Both the position numbers and the translations under genes were made by a program. The notes under the pieces are model-generated. The model was not told the DNA's origin. It did no database searches and saw nothing but the letters and a program-made list of their open reading frames with translations. Positions 18,905-32,558 of a DNA stretch of 64,000 nt are shown piece after piece; positions within the stretch are counted from its first letter, which is position 1; every line of letters starts with the position of its first letter. The stretch lies in contig NZ_KQ483358.1 in the NCBI RefSeq assembly GCF_001432305.1, positions 570,790 through 634,789 of the forward strand, given 5' to 3'. Source of the DNA: Curvibacter sp. PAE-UM. GTDB lineage: Bacteria; Pseudomonadota; Gammaproteobacteria; Burkholderiales; Burkholderiaceae_C.

Positions 18905-20122
18905 CTCCAGCAGCATCAGCGCCTGACGCCGGCGCAGGGCTTGCGCAAAGAACAGCCCCACGGCAACGAGCACGGCGCTGCCGCCGGCGATCACCGCCGT
19001 CGAACCGTACCGGCCGACCAGGTTGGCGGCCAGCAGCACACCGATCGACTGGCCCATGAACAGGGCCGAGGCAAACAGTGACACGGCCGTACCGCGCGCG
19101 GCCGGCGCCATCTGCGTGGCATTGGTCTGCATGGTGTTGTGGAACATGAAAAAGCCAAAACCCGCCAGCAGGCTGGCCGGCACCGAAGGCCACCAGACCG
19201 GTGCGTAGGCGATCACCAGGGTGGACAGGCCCAGCAGGGTGACACCGCCGCGCGCCAGGCCGTGCTCGCCCAGGCGCGGGATCAGGAAACGCGCCACCGC
19301 CATGTAAAGCATGCCCCCCAGGCCGAACAGCGCGACGATGGCGCCCGACGCCGAGAGCGAGAGCCCCAGCTCATGGTGCAGATGCGAAGCCCAGATGGCC
19401 AGCACGCCAAAACCGGAGGCGCCTTCGATCAGCGCGACGATGAGCACGACACGCGACCAGCGCCCCGTGACAATCAGCAGCGCCTGCTGCACGAAACCCG
19501 GGCGCACCTCGGGCACGGGATTATGCGTGGCCGGCGCCTCGCCGCGCTGGCGCCGTTCATCGCGCCACAGCAGCAGGCCCACCACGCCGAAGAGCCCGGT
19601 CATGAAGGCAAAGGCCCAGCGCCAGCCCAGGGTGTCGGTGAACAGGCCGCCCAGCAGCTGGCCGCCGGTGATGCCCAGCGTGGTGCCCAGGCCCACGCGT
19701 GCCAGCGTCTCCTGGCGCTGTTCGTAGGACACGGCGTCGCCGATCCAGGCCAGCGAGAGCGGGATGATGGCCGCCGCCCCCAGCGCCACCAGCACACGCG
19801 CCAGCACCAGCATGTCCAGACTGGCCGCGAAAAGCGCCAGCACGCTGCCCACGCTGCAGCCCAGCGTGGCCCAGGTCACGATGCGGAACTTGCCCAGGCG
19901 GTCACCCAGCGGGCCATAGAACAACTGGCACAGGCCATAGACCACGGCGAACACCGAGATCACCTGCGCCGCCTCGGCCAGGCTGACGGAGAACACACGC
20001 GCGAGCTCGGGCAGCATGGCGTCGCACAGGCGCTGCGCCGCCATGCTGGCAAAGGTGGCGAAGGACAGCAACAGGACGGAGCGGCGTGTGGAAGCGGAAA
20101 TCGTGGCGGTGCCGGAGCTCAT
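18902..20122 (-). CDS. MFS transporter
   Basis: Inner-membrane transporter of 406 aa with twelve hydrophobic segments. The loop between helices 2 and 3 has the MFS motif FYGPLGDRLGKFR (about residue 67-79). VARVLVALGAAAIIPLSLAWIGD and GITGGQLLGGLFTDTLGWRWAFAFM are typical of drug:H+ antiporters of the arabinose-efflux/DHA type. The substrate is unknown. The stop codon is supplied by the palindromic element. It diverges from another MFS gene with a 90-bp promoter space. Confidence 0.88.
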   Translation of the reverse strand: MSSGTATISASTRRSVLLLSFATFASMAAQRLCDAMLPELARVFSVSLAEAAQVISVFAVVYGLCQLFYGPLGDRLGKFRIVTWATLGCSVGSVLALFAASLDMLVLARVLVALGAAAIIPLSLAWIGDAVSYEQRQETLARVGLGTTLGITGGQLLGGLFTDTLGWRWAFAFMTGLFGVVGLLLWRDERRQRGEAPATHNPVPEVRPGFVQQALLIVTGRWSRVVLIVALIEGASGFGVLAIWASHLHHELGLSLSASGAIVALFGLGGMLYMAVARFLIPRLGEHGLARGGVTLLGLSTLVIAYAPVWWPSVPASLLAGFGFFMFHNTMQTNATQMAPAARGTAVSLFASALFMGQSIGVLLAANLVGRYGSTAVIAGGSAVLVAVGLFFAQALRRRQALMLLE

Positions 20123-20212
20123 GCAGAAATGTAGAGGTGGGAATCAGCGGGCAGGACACGCCCGGGTCTGCAGGGCGATGCGCGAGAAGCGTACTGAATC
20201 ATAATCGTCGCC

Positions 20213-21412
20213 ATGCAAGCGCGCTCGGCCCCTGCCCTGATCGGCTGGCTCTCGCTGGCCCAGCTCATCAGCTGGGGCAGCGTGTTCTATGGCTATTCCC
20301 TGCTGCTCGAACCGGTGGAACGCGAGCTCGGTCTCAGCCGCGCCGAGACCTCGCTGGCCTTCAGCCTGGCCCTGCTGGCCGAAGGGCTGCTGGCCTGGCC
20401 GGTGGGCCGGCTGATCGACCGCGGCCATGAGCGCGCCGTGATGACCGGTGGCTCGCTGGTGCTGGGCGCCTGCCTGCTGCTGCACAGCGCCGTCGACAGC
20501 CAGGCCAGCTTCTACCTCGCCTGGCTGGGGCTGGGCGTGGGCCTGTCCGGCACGCTCTACCCGCCGGCGTTCGCGGTGGTGATCCGCCGTTACCCGCACA
20601 ACTTTCGCCGCGCCATCATCGTCATGACCTTCCTGGGCGGGCTGGCCAGCACGGTCTTCATGCCGCTCACCGCCTGGCTGATCGCCAGCCTGGGCTGGCG
20701 CCAGGCGCTGTGGCCGCTGGCCGCGCTGCACCTGCTGGTGTGCGCCCCCATCCACGCGCTGATGCTGCGTGGCGCACCGCCGCCTGCGGCCCCGCACCCG
20801 ACCGCGCCCCACGCCCCTTTGCGGCGCCATCTGCTCAGCGCGCCCTATCTGCTGGTCGGCGTGTTCATCGTGCTGCTCATGGGCGTGACCGCTGCCTTGC
20901 CGGCGCACATGGTCAGCCTGCTGCGCAGTTATGCACTGCCCGAGCAGGGCGTGATCGCCGTCACGGCGGCCATCGGCGTGCTGCAGGTCGCCGGGCGCGC
21001 CTTGCTGTATTTCTTCGAGCACCACATGGACCTGCACCGGGTCAACCGGCTCATTCCCTGCCTGATCCCGCTGGGCCTGCTGGCCCTGCTGCTGGCGCCG
21101 CTGGCGGGCGCCCTGCAGATGGCCGTGGTGCTGCTCTTCGTCGTGGTCTATGGCATGGGCAACGGCATGCTGACCATCGTCAAGGGCACGGCGGTGGCCG
21201 AGTACGTGAGCCGCGAGCAGGCCGCCAGCCTCAACGGCGCACTGGGCCTGCCCATGGCACTTGGGCGGGCGGCCGCACCCTGGCTGCTGGGCCTGATGTG
21301 GACACCCACGGGCGCCTACACATCGGGCCTGGTCTTGATGCTGGCCCTGGCCCTGATCGGCGTGCTGGCCCTGGTACTGGCGCAGCGCCTGGCCCGACGT
21401 CCGGGTCTTTAG
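20213..21412 (+). CDS. MFS transporter
   Basis: Inner-membrane protein of 399 aa with twelve hydrophobic segments and the MFS loop motif WPVGRLIDRGHERAVM near residue 65. The GSVFYGYSLLLEPVERELGLSRAETSLAFSLAL start resembles the oxalate/formate and monocarboxylate branch of MFS (OFA/MCT-like), where helix 1-2 loops contain this pattern. An anion or monocarboxylate substrate is possible but unproven. Its stop overlaps the end of the convergent glycine-zipper gene by 4 nt. Confidence 0.87.
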   Translation: MQARSAPALIGWLSLAQLISWGSVFYGYSLLLEPVERELGLSRAETSLAFSLALLAEGLLAWPVGRLIDRGHERAVMTGGSLVLGACLLLHSAVDSQASFYLAWLGLGVGLSGTLYPPAFAVVIRRYPHNFRRAIIVMTFLGGLASTVFMPLTAWLIASLGWRQALWPLAALHLLVCAPIHALMLRGAPPPAAPHPTAPHAPLRRHLLSAPYLLVGVFIVLLMGVTAALPAHMVSLLRSYALPEQGVIAVTAAIGVLQVAGRALLYFFEHHMDLHRVNRLIPCLIPLGLLALLLAPLAGALQMAVVLLFVVVYGMGNGMLTIVKGTAVAEYVSREQAASLNGALGLPMALGRAAAPWLLGLMWTPTGAYTSGLVLMLALALIGVLALVLAQRLARRPGL

Positions 21413-22071
21413 TTGGCCGCGGGCAGAGGAAGCAGGGCGTTGCCGTCGATCCGAACGCGCGCGCCCACGCCGACAGGCGCATCCAGCTCCAGCGTACGCT
21501 GGCTGCCGTCATCCATGCGCAGGTCCACCTGGTAGACCGTCACCTTCTTCATCTTTTTCTCGACCTGGTTGCCGGCAATGCCGCCACCGATGGCGCCGAT
21601 GATGGTGGCCAGGTCCTTGCCCTGCCCCTGGCCCACCTGGTTGCCGACGATGGCGCCCAGCACGCCACCGGCGACCGCGCCCGTGCCGCTGCCCTGGCCC
21701 TCCCGCTCGATGGGTGTCACCGCCGTCACGGTAGCGCAGTCGGGGCAGACCGGCTTGGCGGGCGCGGCCTTGGCCTCCACGGGTGCCGCAACAGGCGCCG
21801 GCCTGGCCGTCTTCGTCGCTGCGGGCCTCGGTGCAGGTGCCGGCACCGCAGGCGTGGCCTTTTCGGCAACGGGCTGACGGGCAGCAGGCTCGGAGACGGA
21901 GGCCGGCGCGGCAATAGCGGGCGACGGCGCGGCCGCCTCGGGAGACTTCTGCGCCTGCGTGTAATAGAGGGCGCCGCCCAGACCGACGACGGCAACGCCC
22001 AGCACGCCCACGGCCGCCCAAAGGGTCTTGGCACCGGTCGCAACGACGGCGCCGGGAGAAATATTGCTCAT
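21409..22071 (-). CDS. glycine-zipper 2TM domain membrane protein
   Basis: Protein of 220 aa with one membrane helix (TLWAAVGVLGVAVVGLGGALYYT, about residues 16-38), a proline/alanine/lysine-rich linker (40-115) and a C-terminal domain with glycine-zipper pattern GGVLGAIVGNQVGQGQGK and GAIGGGIAGNQVEKK, known from the Rick_17kDa_Anti/SlyB-type family. The end (VYQVDLRMDDGSQRTLELD, VGARVRIDGN) is the usual beta tail of these envelope proteins. It probably sits in the periplasm anchored to the inner membrane and supports envelope integrity; the precise role is unknown. The start follows a short leader without strong SD. Confidence 0.85.
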   Translation of the reverse strand: MSNISPGAVVATGAKTLWAAVGVLGVAVVGLGGALYYTQAQKSPEAAAPSPAIAAPASVSEPAARQPVAEKATPAVPAPAPRPAATKTARPAPVAAPVEAKAAPAKPVCPDCATVTAVTPIEREGQGSGTGAVAGGVLGAIVGNQVGQGQGKDLATIIGAIGGGIAGNQVEKKMKKVTVYQVDLRMDDGSQRTLELDAPVGVGARVRIDGNALLPLPAAN

Positions 22072-22163
22072 GTGATGTTTCCTGGTTGAGAAGGCATGGA
22101 GAAACGGTGGCCATGCCACCGGCTTTCATCTTCAACGCCCTGATCGTCCGATGGTAGACACGA

Positions 22164-22184
22164 CCGGCACCAAACCGGTGCCGG
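22164..22184. repeat. short inverted repeat downstream of metH
   Basis: CCGGCACC-AAACC-GGTGCCGG is a perfect 8-bp stem with a 5-nt loop, 25 bp past the metH stop. No T-tract follows on the metH strand, so it may be a Rho-dependent end or processing hairpin rather than an intrinsic terminator. Confidence 0.5.
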
Positions 22185-22208
22185 CACGTGTAAAACAGCG
22201 TAAAGCCG

Positions 22209-24929
<2,721 letters not shown>

Positions 24930-24932
24930 GCG

Positions 24933-24963
24933 GCTCACCTGAAAAAATCCATGGCAGGTGAGC
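24933..24963 (-). promoter_or_regulatory. SD-sequestering hairpin (riboswitch expression platform)
   Basis: On the minus strand GCTCACCT (24963-24956) pairs perfectly with AGGTGAGC (24940-24933), the latter containing the metH SD directly before the ATG. The 5' strand overlaps the 3' side of riboswitch helix P1 (CGCTC), so ligand-bound and SD-masked folds exclude each other. This predicts translation ON with S-adenosylhomocysteine. Confidence 0.75.
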
Positions 24964-25019
24964 GTCGTTGGGACATCCAAGCCTGACAACACGGTCCGTG
25001 CTGCTGCAACGCTCCTTGG
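24957..25019 (-). ncRNA. S-adenosylhomocysteine (SAH) riboswitch
   Basis: Minus-strand sequence CCAAGGAGCGTTGC ... CAGGCTTGG ... CAACGACGCTCACC matches the conserved core of the SAH riboswitch (ahcY motif): GAGCGTTG pairs with CAACGACGCTC (P1/P2 region), CCAAG pairs with CTTGG (pseudoknot partner), and CACGGACCGTG-type hairpin fills the variable arm. The family controls ahcY, metH and related genes in beta- and gammaproteobacteria. SAH accumulation would switch on the methionine synthase half that recycles homocysteine. Confidence 0.88.
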
Positions 25020-25078
25020 ATTGCCCCGATTTTAATGGGTATTGCACCCACCCGCCATCCGTGTGTACTGAATGAGCT

Positions 25079-26137
25079 TCAGCCCTGTACCGGCCGCACC
25101 GGGATCACGCGACGCTCCTGTGCACTCCTGTCCTGCACGGCCCGCGCGCGCAGCTGGCCACAACCGCCGTCGACGTCCTGCCCCGCCGACTGGCGCAGCT
25201 TGGTCAGGATGCCGCGCTGATGGAGCCGGCGCGCCAACGCGACCGCCTGCTCCGGACCCGGCCGTTTGTACGGCAGGCCTTCGACTGTGTTGTAGGGGAT
25301 CAGGTTGAGGATCGCGTGCTTGCCGTGCAGCAGCCGCACCAGGCCTTCGACTTCTTCCTCGCCGTCGTTGACGCCGGCCAGCAAGGTCCACTGGTACTGG
25401 ATCGGATAGCCGCTGGCGCGCGCATAGGACTCGCCTGCCTCGACCAGTTCTTGCGGAGAGATGCGCGGGGCACGCGGCAGCAGCTCGGCGCGCAGGTCGG
25501 CGCGCGTGCTGTGCAGCGAAAGCGCCAGCGCCGGCTTCACGCGCCCCAGCGGCAAGGCCTCGAAGACGCGGGGGTCGCCGACCGTCGAGAAGACCAGGTT
25601 CTTGTGCCCGATATTGCCCGCCGTGCCCAGCAGGTCGATGGCCTCCAGCACGTTGTCCAGGTTATGGGCCGGCTCGCCCATGCCCATGAACACCACGCGC
25701 TTGACCGGCTGGCGGGTGCGCGCCAGCACCACCTGGGCCACGATCTCGGCGCTGCCGAGCTGCCGGATCAGGCCGGTGGTGCCGGTCATGCAGAACACGC
25801 AGCCCACGGCACAACCGACCTGGGTGGAGACGCACAGGGCCGGGGTGCGCCCCGGCGGCAGCAGCACGCTCTCGACCAGCTGACCGTCGGCCAGGGCCAC
25901 CACCAGGCGGTGCGAGCCGTCTTCACCCGGATGCTCGGAGACCAGGGTAACCAGGCCGGCCAATTCGCGTTCGAGCGCCGGCAGGGCCGTGCGCAAGGTA
26001 GTCGGCAGGAAGTTCTCGATCGGCCGGCTGCCATGGTCCTGCGGCAGGGCCTGCGACCACAGGCGCAGCACGCGGTGTTCGTGGCGGGGGTTGGCGCCGA
26101 GCGAGCGCAGCCGTTGGCGCAGCGACTCGACGCGCAT
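25079..26137 (-). CDS. RlmN/Cfr-family radical SAM RNA methyltransferase
   Basis: Radical SAM protein of 352 aa with the RlmN/Cfr architecture. The cluster motif CAVGCVFC is near residue 116-123, followed by FMGMGEPAHNLDNV, SLHSTRADLRAELLPRAP and GVNDGEEE, all diagnostic. The methyl-carrying cysteine region GQDVDGGCGQLR is near the C terminus. RlmN makes 2-methyladenosine in 23S rRNA and tRNA. This copy is more divergent than housekeeping RlmN and sits between the two halves of metH, so it may be a paralogue with another target; that cannot be decided here. It starts 8 nt after the metH homocysteine-half stop. Confidence 0.85.
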   Translation of the reverse strand: MRVESLRQRLRSLGANPRHEHRVLRLWSQALPQDHGSRPIENFLPTTLRTALPALERELAGLVTLVSEHPGEDGSHRLVVALADGQLVESVLLPPGRTPALCVSTQVGCAVGCVFCMTGTTGLIRQLGSAEIVAQVVLARTRQPVKRVVFMGMGEPAHNLDNVLEAIDLLGTAGNIGHKNLVFSTVGDPRVFEALPLGRVKPALALSLHSTRADLRAELLPRAPRISPQELVEAGESYARASGYPIQYQWTLLAGVNDGEEEVEGLVRLLHGKHAILNLIPYNTVEGLPYKRPGPEQAVALARRLHQRGILTKLRQSAGQDVDGGCGQLRARAVQDRSAQERRVIPVRPVQG

Positions 26138-26145
26138 AGAGGGCT

Positions 26146-27195
26146 CTAGGCCGCTTCGCGGTAGAACGGCCCGGCGCTGCCCAGAGCGCGCGTGGCCAGC
26201 GGTGTTACAGCGGCGTGGATGGCACCGATGTGCTCGGGCGTGGTGCCGCAGCAGCCCCCGACGATGTTGACCAGGCCCTCGGAGGCAAATTCCTTCAGCA
26301 GACGCGAGGTCACCTCGGGGGTCTCGTCGAACCCGGTCTCGCTCATGGGATTGGGCAGGCCGGCGTTCGGGTAGCAGCTGATGTAGGTGTCACCGGCCAC
26401 CTTGGCCAGCTCCTGGATATAGGGCCGCATCAGCGCCGCACCAAGCGCGCAGTTCAGGCCCACGGCCAGCGGCCGGGCATGGCGCACGCTGTGCCAGAAG
26501 GCGGTCACGGTCTGGCCACTCAGAATCCGGCCCGAGGCATCGGTCACGGTGCCGCTGATGATGAGCGGCAGGCGCTGGCCGGAGGCCTCGAAGTACTCGT
26601 CGATGGCAAACAGCGCGGCCTTGGCATTGAGCGTGTCGAAGATGGTTTCCACCAGCAGCACGTCGGCACCGCCTTCGACCAGGGCTTCGACCTGTTCGTA
26701 ATAGGCTGCGCGCAGTTCTTCAAAGGAGGTGTTGCGTGCACCAGGGTCGTTCACATCCGGGCTGATGCTGGCGGTCTTGGGGGTGGGGCCCAGGGCGCCC
26801 GCCACGAAACGCGGCCGGTCCGGCGTGCTGTACTTGTCGCAGGCCTCGCGCGCGATGCGGGCCGAGGCGAGGTTCATCTCGCGCGCCAGGTGCGCCATGT
26901 CGTAGTCGGCCTGGGCCACGGTGGTGGCGCCGAAGGTGTTGGTCTCGACCAGGTCGGCACCGGCGGCCAGATACCCCTCGTGGATGTCGCGAATGATGTC
27001 GGGGCGGGTCAGGGACAGCAGCTCGTTGTTGCCCTTGACGTCCTTGTGGAAGTCCTTGAAACGCTCGCCGCGGTACTGGGCCTCGCCCAGCTTGAAGCGC
27101 TGGATCATGGTGCCCATGGCACCGTCCAGGACGACGATACGGCGGGCCAGGATACCGGGCAGGGTTTGGGCGCGGGTGTAGTGCAGCGGCTTCAT
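26146..27195 (-). CDS. homocysteine S-methyltransferase domain (N-terminal half of split MetH)
   Basis: Homocysteine-binding module of methionine synthase, 349 aa, encoded separately. Zinc ligands are visible as GLNCALGA (about residue 237) and [11 protein letters not shown] (about 315-325). [15 protein letters not shown] and [15 protein letters not shown] are hallmarks. It works with the separate pterin/B12/activation protein encoded downstream on the same strand; split MetH is common in Burkholderiales. [10 protein letters not shown] with GGAGG just upstream is chosen over a far longer frame that extends antisense through the rhodanese gene. Confidence 0.92.
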   Translation of the reverse strand: MKPLHYTRAQTLPGILARRIVVLDGAMGTMIQRFKLGEAQYRGERFKDFHKDVKGNNELLSLTRPDIIRDIHEGYLAAGADLVETNTFGATTVAQADYDMAHLAREMNLASARIAREACDKYSTPDRPRFVAGALGPTPKTASISPDVNDPGARNTSFEELRAAYYEQVEALVEGGADVLLVETIFDTLNAKAALFAIDEYFEASGQRLPLIISGTVTDASGRILSGQTVTAFWHSVRHARPLAVGLNCALGAALMRPYIQELAKVAGDTYISCYPNAGLPNPMSETGFDETPEVTSRLLKEFASEGLVNIVGGCCGTTPEHIGAIHAAVTPLATRALGSAGPFYREAA

Positions 27196-27265
27196 AGCCC
27201 TCCATTGTAGAAAGGCTGGCCCGGCCAGCCCAGGGCCTGCCCAAAACCCGGGACAATAGAGCCCC

Positions 27266-27661
27266 ATGAAACATCTTTTGCCCCGGGAAGCCTGGGAGTT
27301 CCTGCAGCAACAGCCAACGGCGCTGTTTCTCGACGTGCGCATGGAGATCGAGTCGCTTTATGTCGGTCGTCCGCCGGGTGTGGTCAATATTCCCTGGTAC
27401 GAATACCCTCAGCTGACGCCGGATGCGGCGGCTTTCGTGGTGGCCGTGGAGCGCGAGGTCGGTGGCGACAAAAGCCGTCCCATGGTCCTGCTGTGCCGCA
27501 GCGGCAAGCGCACACTCGATGCCGGCCAGGCGCTGGCCCAGGCAGGCTACACCGAGGTCTACAACGTGCTGCACGGCTTCGAAGGCGACCTGGACGACCA
27601 CTTCAAGCGCTCCACCCTCAACGGCTGGCGACACGATGGTCTGCCCTGGGAGCAGATGTAG
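27266..27661 (+). CDS. single-domain rhodanese (sulfurtransferase)
   Basis: Cytosolic rhodanese-like protein of 131 aa. The active-site loop is CRSGKRT with catalytic C77. [14 protein letters not shown] and [10 protein letters not shown] are typical of the single-domain group linked with sulfur relay or thiosulfate handling. It is divergent from the metH cluster with about 70 bp between. Its last codons include the GGGAG used by the abutting recQ start, implying translational coupling. Confidence 0.92.
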   Translation: MKHLLPREAWEFLQQQPTALFLDVRMEIESLYVGRPPGVVNIPWYEYPQLTPDAAAFVVAVEREVGGDKSRPMVLLCRSGKRTLDAGQALAQAGYTEVYNVLHGFEGDLDDHFKRSTLNGWRHDGLPWEQM

Positions 27662-29506
<1,845 letters not shown>

Positions 29507-29536
29507 AGGCCGTCTGCCGACGGCCTGGTTTCCCGC

Positions 29537-29836
29537 TCAGTGGCGGCGGAAGTTGCTTTCATAGGACATGGCCGCGGCGGACATGGTGTTCTGTAGGCGT
29601 TCGATGGCGCGGCTATGGCGCTGCATCTTGGAACTGTCGCACAGCTGCTGGCGGTGGTGCTGCATGAGCTTGTCGAACTTGGTGCGGCAGGGCTCCAGCA
29701 CGCCGGCCAAGTGCAGGGCGATGTAGGCCACATGGTCCGCCTGGGTCTGGCGGAACTCGTCGGTCCACTGCTTGAAAAGCTGCCACTTGTAGGTGCCTTT
29801 TTCCGGCACTTTGATGATGTCTTTGCGCATGGTCAT
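29537..29836 (-). CDS. small basic helical protein, function unknown
   Basis: Protein of 99 aa rich in lysine, arginine, histidine and glutamine with no signal peptide or membrane segment. The pattern (DIIKVPEKGTYKWQLFKQW, then LHLAGVLEPCRTKFDKLM and SRAIERLQNTMSAAAMSYE) suggests an all-helical protein. I do not recognise a family. Two close ATGs (29836, 29830) are possible; AGAGGA lies before the first. It is on the same strand as the tandem AAA+ ATPase gene, 178 bp downstream of it, so it might be co-expressed. Confidence 0.65.
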   Translation of the reverse strand: MTMRKDIIKVPEKGTYKWQLFKQWTDEFRQTQADHVAYIALHLAGVLEPCRTKFDKLMQHHRQQLCDSSKMQRHSRAIERLQNTMSAAAMSYESNFRRH

Positions 29837-29874
29837 AAAGTCCTCTGCTGCGGGTCCAACGACTTCGGTGATCT

Positions 29875-29893
29875 TGCCGGGACCGTCCCGGCA
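29875..29893. repeat. perfect short hairpin in the ATPase-small protein gap
   Basis: TGCCGGGA-CCG-TCCCGGCA is a perfect 8-bp stem with a 3-nt loop in the 178-bp gap between the AAA+ gene stop and the following small gene. There is no T-tract on the coding strand. The remainder of this gap shows nothing I can assign. Confidence 0.5.
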
Positions 29894-30014
29894 GCCCATT
29901 CCGGCGCCCGCCATGGACCTATGACGCCTGAGCCATGTAAACGGTTGACATAGGCCTGCTGGACCAGGCCGACAGGCTGTATCCAGGCGCAACAAGTCCC
30001 TGGATTCCTGGGGG

Positions 30015-32345
30015 TTATTGCATGAAACCGACGCTGCGGCTTTCCCGCACTTCGGGCTTGATGCGGTGCTCGGCCTCGAGCTGTTCCAGGAATTCCAGCG
30101 CATCGAAACCGCCCCCCAGGATGCCGGCTTGACGCTGCACCGCAGCAAAATCACCCAGACAGAGCTGGTCCAGCAAGTCCAGCCGGTGCTGCAACTCGGG
30201 GCTGAGCTGATCGGCCTGACCACCCAGGGCCTCGGTCACGAACATGGCATGGCGCTGCTCGCGCGTCAGCGCCTTGAAGCGGATCTTGAAGGTGAAACGC
30301 CGCAGCGCCGCCTGGTCGATGCGGTCGAACAGGTTGGTGGTACAGATGAAAACCCCCTTGTGGCGCTCCATGCCTTGCAGCATCTCGTTGACCTCGGTCA
30401 CCTCGTAGGTGCGCTGGGCACCGCGCCGGTCCTGCAAAAAGCTGTCGGCCTCGTCCAGCAGCAGCACGGCGTTCTCGGCCTCGGCCTCGGCGAACATGGC
30501 GGCCATGTTCTGCTCGGTCTCGCCGATGAACTTGCTGACCAGGTCGCTGGCCTGGCGGATCATCAGCGGCCGCCCCATCTGCTCGGCCAGGTGGGCAGCC
30601 AATGCCGTCTTGCCGCTGCCCGGCGGGCCGTAGAAGCACAGGCTGCCGTGGCCGCGCGTCTGCAAGGCCTGCACCATGCGCGGCAACTCGAAACGGCTCT
30701 CCACGTTCAGCAGGGCCAGGTCGTAGTGCGTGTCCTGCGGACGCGCCGGTACGTTTTCGCGCCGGCTGCCCAGAGCCAGGTCGGCATTGCGCAACTGCCG
30801 TTCGATCAGCGCCTCCAGCCCCCCCTGGGCGTTCGCCGCTTCGGGCGCCGGGACGACTAGGCCGGCAAAACGCACGGCGGTATGGATCTGGGCCGGGGTC
30901 AGCCCCTTGCGCGCCACCAGGCGGGCCACGAAGGCGTCGGACACGGCCACCCCCTCCAGGGCCCGGTGCACCAGCTGTTCGCGCGCACCTGGGGGCGGCG
31001 ATTTCAGCTCCAGGTGGTAGGCAAAACGCCGGCGGAAGGCCGGGTCGATCTGCTCGATGCGGTTGGTCACCCAGACCGTGGGCACGGCGTTGGATTCCAG
31101 GATCTGGTTGACCCAGGCCTTGCCGCTGACGCTGCTGGACGCCGGTGCCCCGGACTTCTCGGCGCGCACCAGCAGCTGGGCCGCCTCGCTGGAGATGGGC
31201 GGGAAGACGTCTTCCACCTCATCGAACAGCAGGGCCGATTGCGCGCTGCCCTTGAGGAAGACCTGCGCGATCTGCAGCGAGCGGTAGCGCTCGCGCCCGC
31301 TGAGTGAATTGCCGTCGCGGTCCGCGTACTCCACTTCGAACAGCTCCAGCCCGGCGGCCTGAGCCGCCACCTTGGCCAATTCGGTCTTGCCGGTCCCCGG
31401 CGGGCCGTAGAGCAGCACGTTCACGCCCACCTCGCGCCGCGCCACGGCGTTGCGCAGCAGGGTGGTCAGCATCTGCGCCTCCTCGCCGACAAAGGCAAAG
31501 TCCTCCAGCGCCAGGCCGCTCTTGCTAGCCGGGCGGGTGAAAACGGCCATCAGCTCGGCCTGGTCGCGGTAGGCGCGCATGAGCACCGGCGGCAGCTTCT
31601 CGCTGACCTTCATCAGGTCGGCCAGGTCGGTGATGTTGTGCTCGGAGATCAGGTTGTCGACCAGGCCGATGCGCTCCAGCCGCGAGCCGGTGCGCAACGC
31701 CTCGCCCACCTCCTCGGCCTTGACGCCGGCCACTTCGGCGATGACGGCGTAGGCCTCGGCGGCATTGTTGACCTTGAACTCCACCAGCAGGCTGCGCAAC
31801 TCGCGCTGGTAGCGCGTCAGCGTGCCGTAGAGCAGCAGCGCGCGCTCGGCCTGGTTGAGCTGCAGCAGCTTAGCGAGGGCGTCGATGTTCTTCTGCACCA
31901 GCGTCGACTGCTTCTTCAGGGTCTGGCGCAGCCAGTCGCCAGTGGCGCCCAGCACCGCCAGCAGATCACGCGGCTGGCTTTTGGCGTAGTCATCCAGGTA
32001 GAAGAACAGTGTGCCTTCCTCGTAAGGCCCGCGCCAGTCGCCGTAACGCGCCAGGAAGCCCTCCATGTCCAGGGTTTCGTGGCCGGTCCAGTGCTCGTTG
32101 CCCGCGCAGCGCCAGGCTAGGTAGTCACGCAGACGTTGCAGCACCGGCTGCGGCCAGACAAGGTGCCGGCCCGCCAGGTCGATCACGCCGTGCAGGTCGC
32201 GCCGCGCGTTGAAGGCGCCACCCATGCGGCTCACCAGGGTCAGCACGAAATGCGAACACATCAGGTCCAGCACCGGCGCATCGCGCAGGCCGGGTGAGGC
32301 CAGCAAGGGCCCGTATGCCTTGTCGATCGTCAATCGCTTGACCAT
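30015..32345 (-). CDS. tandem AAA+ ATPase (CDC48-like arrangement)
   Basis: Cytosolic protein of 776 aa with an all-helical N-terminal part (1-290) and two complete AAA+ modules. Module 1: Walker A GPPGTGKTE (314-322), Walker B ALLFDEVEDV (371-380), sensor VTNRIEQIDPAFRRRF. Module 2: Walker A GPPGSGKTA (573-581), pore-like SKFIGETEQN (604-613), Walker B VLLLDEADSF, sensor TTNLFDRIDQAALRRFTF with arginine finger. Both look catalytic. The second module resembles the Bcs1/spastin/FtsH-type classic AAA clade. The N domain is unknown. No protease or substrate gene sits beside it, so the target (unfolding, complex disassembly) is open. Confidence 0.88.
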   Translation of the reverse strand: MVKRLTIDKAYGPLLASPGLRDAPVLDLMCSHFVLTLVSRMGGAFNARRDLHGVIDLAGRHLVWPQPVLQRLRDYLAWRCAGNEHWTGHETLDMEGFLARYGDWRGPYEEGTLFFYLDDYAKSQPRDLLAVLGATGDWLRQTLKKQSTLVQKNIDALAKLLQLNQAERALLLYGTLTRYQRELRSLLVEFKVNNAAEAYAVIAEVAGVKAEEVGEALRTGSRLERIGLVDNLISEHNITDLADLMKVSEKLPPVLMRAYRDQAELMAVFTRPASKSGLALEDFAFVGEEAQMLTTLLRNAVARREVGVNVLLYGPPGTGKTELAKVAAQAAGLELFEVEYADRDGNSLSGRERYRSLQIAQVFLKGSAQSALLFDEVEDVFPPISSEAAQLLVRAEKSGAPASSSVSGKAWVNQILESNAVPTVWVTNRIEQIDPAFRRRFAYHLELKSPPPGAREQLVHRALEGVAVSDAFVARLVARKGLTPAQIHTAVRFAGLVVPAPEAANAQGGLEALIERQLRNADLALGSRRENVPARPQDTHYDLALLNVESRFELPRMVQALQTRGHGSLCFYGPPGSGKTALAAHLAEQMGRPLMIRQASDLVSKFIGETEQNMAAMFAEAEAENAVLLLDEADSFLQDRRGAQRTYEVTEVNEMLQGMERHKGVFICTTNLFDRIDQAALRRFTFKIRFKALTREQRHAMFVTEALGGQADQLSPELQHRLDLLDQLCLGDFAAVQRQAGILGGGFDALEFLEQLEAEHRIKPEVRESRSVGFMQ

Positions 32346-32558
32346 GCAATGCCCTCCATCAGGACCTGCTCCCTGGACGCATTCACGATAGCGCAGACCA
32401 CGACCGCTGGGAAGCCCCGCCCGGCCATGACCGCCCGGCCGGATGGCGCTTGACTTTCGCGCCGCTGCAGTACACGCTTGCCGGTTGACGGCCTCGGGTC
32501 TACCGCGCGCACCATGTAAAATGCGCGCAGTCGATTACCCGTCTATTGAGGAAACACC

